Under the pieces are notes generated by a model. It saw nothing but the letters and a program-made list of their open reading frames with translations. It had not been told where the DNA came from and ran no database searches. Source: an uncultured Collinsella sp. (GTDB lineage: Bacteria; Actinomycetota; Coriobacteriia; Coriobacteriales; Coriobacteriaceae). From it: DNA of 7,321 nucleotides. The stretch's first letter is position 1; every line of letters starts with the position of its first letter. The stretch lies in assembly GCA_900754435.1 (NCBI GenBank), contig CAAECT010000118.1, positions 1 to 7,321 on the forward strand, in the 5' to 3' direction. The position numbers were made by a program, and so were the translations under genes. This document shows, one piece after another, positions 5,300 to 7,321 of the stretch.

Positions 5300-6076
5300 A
5301 TGACCAAGTTCAGCCACGTCATCATCCGCCGCCCCGGCAAGTCCCTGAGCAATGGCATCACGAGTGCCCCCGAGCTTGGCCAGCCCATCTACGAGCGCGC
5401 CATCGAGGAGCACTACGATTACGAGCATGCGCTCGAGAAGTGCGGCGTTGACGTGTCGGTGCTGCCGGCACTCGAGCAGTATCCCGACAGCTGCTTCGTC
5501 GAAGATCCGGCCGTTATCACTCGCTGCGGCGCCATCATTACCAACCCCGGCGCCGATAGCCGCAACGGCGAGAAGGACGAGATCGAGCCGGCCGTCCGTC
5601 GCTTCTTTGACGACGAGCATGTCAAGCACATCGTTTCTCCGGGCACGCTCGACGGCGGCGACGTCATGATGGTCGGTGACCATTTCTACGTCGGTCGCTC
5701 CGCTCGTACCAACGAAGAGGGCATCCGTCAGTTCTGTGAGATTCTCGAGGGCTGGGGCCTCGAGGGTTCTGAGGTTCCGCTGGAGGAGGTCCTGCACCTC
5801 AAGACGGGCGTCAACTACATCGAGGACAACAACATGCTCGTCTCTGGTGAGTTCATCGATAAGCCCGACTTTGCCCAGTACAACAAGATCGTCGTGCCCG
5901 AGGACGAGGCGTACGGCGCCAACTGCATCTGGGTCAACGGTACGGTCATCGTTGCCGAGGGCTATCCGACTGTGCTCAAGGCCGTGCAGGATCTGGGCTA
6001 CAAGACACTCGTCGTTGACACCTCCGAGTATCGCAAGGTCGACGGCGGCCTTTCTTGCCTGTCGCTGCGCTTCTAA
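5300..6076 (+). CDS. ddaH: Dimethylarginine dimethylaminohydrolase (DDAH)
   Basis: A cytoplasmic enzyme of the guanidino-group-modifying superfamily that hydrolyses N-omega-methylated arginines to citrulline and mono- or dimethylamine. The 258 residues match bacterial DDAH length. Visible motifs are CFVEDPAV (65-72, substrate-binding E68/D69), PGADSR (83-88), GTLDGGDV (115-122, with catalytic-region acid D118), VGRSARTN (131-138, with R136 as guanidino or carboxylate contact), HLKTG (166-170, catalytic H166), ANCIWVN (207-213) and KVDGGLSCLSL (246-256, nucleophile C253). Motif order follows human DDAH-1 closely (TLDGGDV, RTN, HLK, KVDG.L.C), which favours DDAH over arginine deiminase; a related guanidino substrate cannot be excluded. 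The start has a strong AAGGAGG (5287-5293) six bases upstream. The gene is divergent from the FCD regulator and upstream of an arginine/ornithine-type antiporter, fitting a methylarginine utilisation unit. A terminator hairpin follows. Confidence 0.92.
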   Translation: MTKFSHVIIRRPGKSLSNGITSAPELGQPIYERAIEEHYDYEHALEKCGVDVSVLPALEQYPDSCFVEDPAVITRCGAIITNPGADSRNGEKDEIEPAVRRFFDDEHVKHIVSPGTLDGGDVMMVGDHFYVGRSARTNEEGIRQFCEILEGWGLEGSEVPLEEVLHLKTGVNYIEDNNMLVSGEFIDKPDFAQYNKIVVPEDEAYGANCIWVNGTVIVAEGYPTVLKAVQDLGYKTLVVDTSEYRKVDGGLSCLSLRF

Positions 6077-6111
6077 CGCGATAGCTGTAATAGTCTGATG
6101 ATCGCTTGACC

Positions 6112-6155
6112 GATGGCCCGGCACCCGATTCGGGACGTCCGGGCCATCTTTCGTT
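6112..6155 (+). terminator. Terminator hairpin between DDAH and the antiporter
   Basis: A perfect 10-bp stem GATGGCCCGG / CCGGGCCATC (6112-6121, 6139-6148) contains a second small stem CCCGA/TCGGG (6124-6128, 6130-6134). It is followed by TTTCGTT. It lies 36 bases after the DDAH stop. The U-run is short, so termination may be incomplete. Confidence 0.75.
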
Positions 6156-6185
6156 CGATCACATGATGAAGGGGGTGCACATACA

Positions 6186-7321
6186 ATGGCCTCTAAAGCT
6201 CAAAATGAAGAGATTATCGACCCTAATGGCCTCGATCTCTTTCGTCTGACCATGATGGTCATTACCGCCAGTATTTGTGGCGGCATCTTTTCGCTTGCCG
6301 GCGATATGGCAGCAGGCGGGGCAAATACCGGCGCGGTTATCGTATCGTGGGGAATTTGCTTTATCGGCGTCTTTGCGCTGATGATGGTGTTCAACGGATT
6401 GTCTCAGGCCCGTCCCGATCTGACCGGCGGTATCTATGCATACGCTGCGGCCGGTTTTGGCGATTACATCGGATTCAACTCAGCTTGGGGTTACTGGATC
6501 AGCGCATGCCTTTCCAACGTGAGCTTTGCGCTCTTGCTGTTTAGCGCGCTGGGCTATTTCTTCCCTGCGTTTGGCGCGGGCAACAATCTGCTTTCCATCA
6601 TCTGCGCAAGCGTGTTTCTGTGGTTCCTTACCGCGCTTGTGCTTCGTGGCGTTAAAGAGGCCGCGGGCATTAACACGATCGTCACCTTGGCGAAGCTGGT
6701 GCCGCTGGGACTCTTTGTGCTGAGCATTGTGCTCCTGGGTAAGTTCAACGTCGATATCTTTATGGACAACTTCTGGGGAGAGCCGGCGGGTCCTGGCTTT
6801 GGCGAGCAGGTTGTCTCGACCATGATTGCCCTTGTTTGGGTCTTCACGGGCATCGAGGGTGCCGTCGTCATCTCGGGCCGTGCAAAGTATGTGCGCGACG
6901 TAGGTCGCTCGACGGCGCTTGGATTTGCGGCTGTGTTCACGCTGTATCTGATTATCTCGATGCTGTCGCTTGGCATTATGCCGCGCGAGGAGATGGCGCA
7001 GCTCGCAACGCCCTCCATGGCGGGAATTCTCGAGCGCGCAATCGGTCCTGTTGGCGCTGCCATCGTAAACCTTGGCGTTATTCTCTCGCTGGTCGGCGCG
7101 ATGCTGGGCTATGTCATCATTGCATCCGAGACGCCGTTCGAGGCAGCGCGCCAGGGATCCTTCCCTCTGGCGTTTGCCAAGACGAACAAGCACGACGCCC
7201 CGGTGGTAACGGTTCTCGTGAGCTCCGGTATCACGCAGCTCTTCTTGATTGTGTCGTATGTGGCGGCGAGCACCTACCAGTTCTTCTATAGCTGCGCGGT
7301 CAACACGATTCTGGTTCCGTA
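6186..7321 (+). CDS. arcD: Arginine/ornithine antiporter-type APC transporter (partial, C-terminus off window)
   Basis: An inner-membrane amino acid exchanger of the APC superfamily, basic amino acid/polyamine antiporter family. The 378 residues present cover a short cytoplasmic N-terminus, about nine membrane helices (near 21-42, 50-70, 95-122, 135-153, 163-185, 208-230, 244-264, 286-312, 338-360) and the start of a tenth; roughly 100 residues should follow. Family signatures are ICGGIFSLAGDMAAGG (30-45, unwound helix 1), LTGGIYAYAAAGFGDYIGF (79-97), NSAWGYWISA (98-107), LRGVKEAAG (153-161) and VWVFTGIEGA (217-226, helix 6 with E224). These match the arginine:ornithine antiporter group. The start at 6186 has AAGGGGG nine bases upstream. 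Next to DDAH rather than arginine deiminase, the exchange may be (methyl)arginine for citrulline or ornithine; that is inference. No promoter is visible in the 31 bases after the upstream terminator. Confidence 0.92.
   Translation, partial: MASKAQNEEIIDPNGLDLFRLTMMVITASICGGIFSLAGDMAAGGANTGAVIVSWGICFIGVFALMMVFNGLSQARPDLTGGIYAYAAAGFGDYIGFNSAWGYWISACLSNVSFALLLFSALGYFFPAFGAGNNLLSIICASVFLWFLTALVLRGVKEAAGINTIVTLAKLVPLGLFVLSIVLLGKFNVDIFMDNFWGEPAGPGFGEQVVSTMIALVWVFTGIEGAVVISGRAKYVRDVGRSTALGFAAVFTLYLIISMLSLGIMPREEMAQLATPSMAGILERAIGPVGAAIVNLGVILSLVGAMLGYVIIASETPFEAARQGSFPLAFAKTNKHDAPVVTVLVSSGITQLFLIVSYVAASTYQFFYSCAVNTILVP

Noticed and set aside
5276..6124. 282-codon minus-strand open frame opposite DDAH
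   Set aside because: It is a shadow of the DDAH gene. It ends inside the terminator hairpin region and has no motif or ribosome binding site.
6480..7193. 237-codon minus-strand open frame opposite the antiporter
   Set aside because: It lies antisense to a clear membrane transporter. Its charged Arg/His-rich translation is the reverse complement of hydrophobic codons.
1..7321. tRNA, rRNA, insertion sequence or phage genes
   Set aside because: No cloverleaf-like stretch, rRNA motif, transposase or integrase sequence was seen on either strand.

Overview
The window looks like a chromosomal segment of a gut actinobacterium of the Coriobacteriia, most likely Collinsella or a close relative. This is judged from the high G+C with strong third-position GC bias, actinobacterial-type protein sequences and strong AGGAGG-like ribosome binding sites. 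It was not checked against a database.

Layout, left to right. (1) 1-415, minus: N-terminal part of a winged-helix regulator, probably WYL type, running off the left edge. (2) 416-673: intergenic DNA with an 11-bp inverted repeat, tandem 11-mers and the terminator of asnS. (3) 674-2077, minus: asnS, asparaginyl-tRNA synthetase, read here from a GTG start. (4) 2259-2822, minus: a stand-alone glucose-family PTS IIA protein (crr-like) with its own terminator, promoter and a palindromic operator candidate. (5) 3066-3965, plus: a small alpha/beta-hydrolase esterase, divergent from crr. (6) 3966-4393: the gap between two convergent genes. It holds a 19-bp hairpin whose loop is perfectly complementary to its own 3' flank, then four tandem 61-62-bp units each built as an imperfect palindrome, then another hairpin. 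(7) 4394-5044, minus: GntR-family FCD-domain regulator. (8) 5045-5299: divergent control region with a GntR-like operator. (9) 5300-6076, plus: dimethylarginine dimethylaminohydrolase (DDAH). (10) 6186-7321, plus: arginine/ornithine-antiporter-type APC transporter, running off the right edge.

Genes (7), (9) and (10) form a coherent module: a regulator divergent from an enzyme that converts methylated arginine to citrulline plus methylamine, followed by a basic amino acid antiporter. The inference is a methylarginine (or arginine-like guanidino compound) uptake and utilisation locus. A strong hairpin terminator separates the enzyme from the transporter, and no promoter is visible between them, so transporter expression probably depends on read-through. 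Genes (3) and (4) are house-keeping or sugar-transport functions, each with its own terminator. The two most unusual structures are the palindromic repeat array and the adjacent pseudoknot-like hairpin at 3995-4311.
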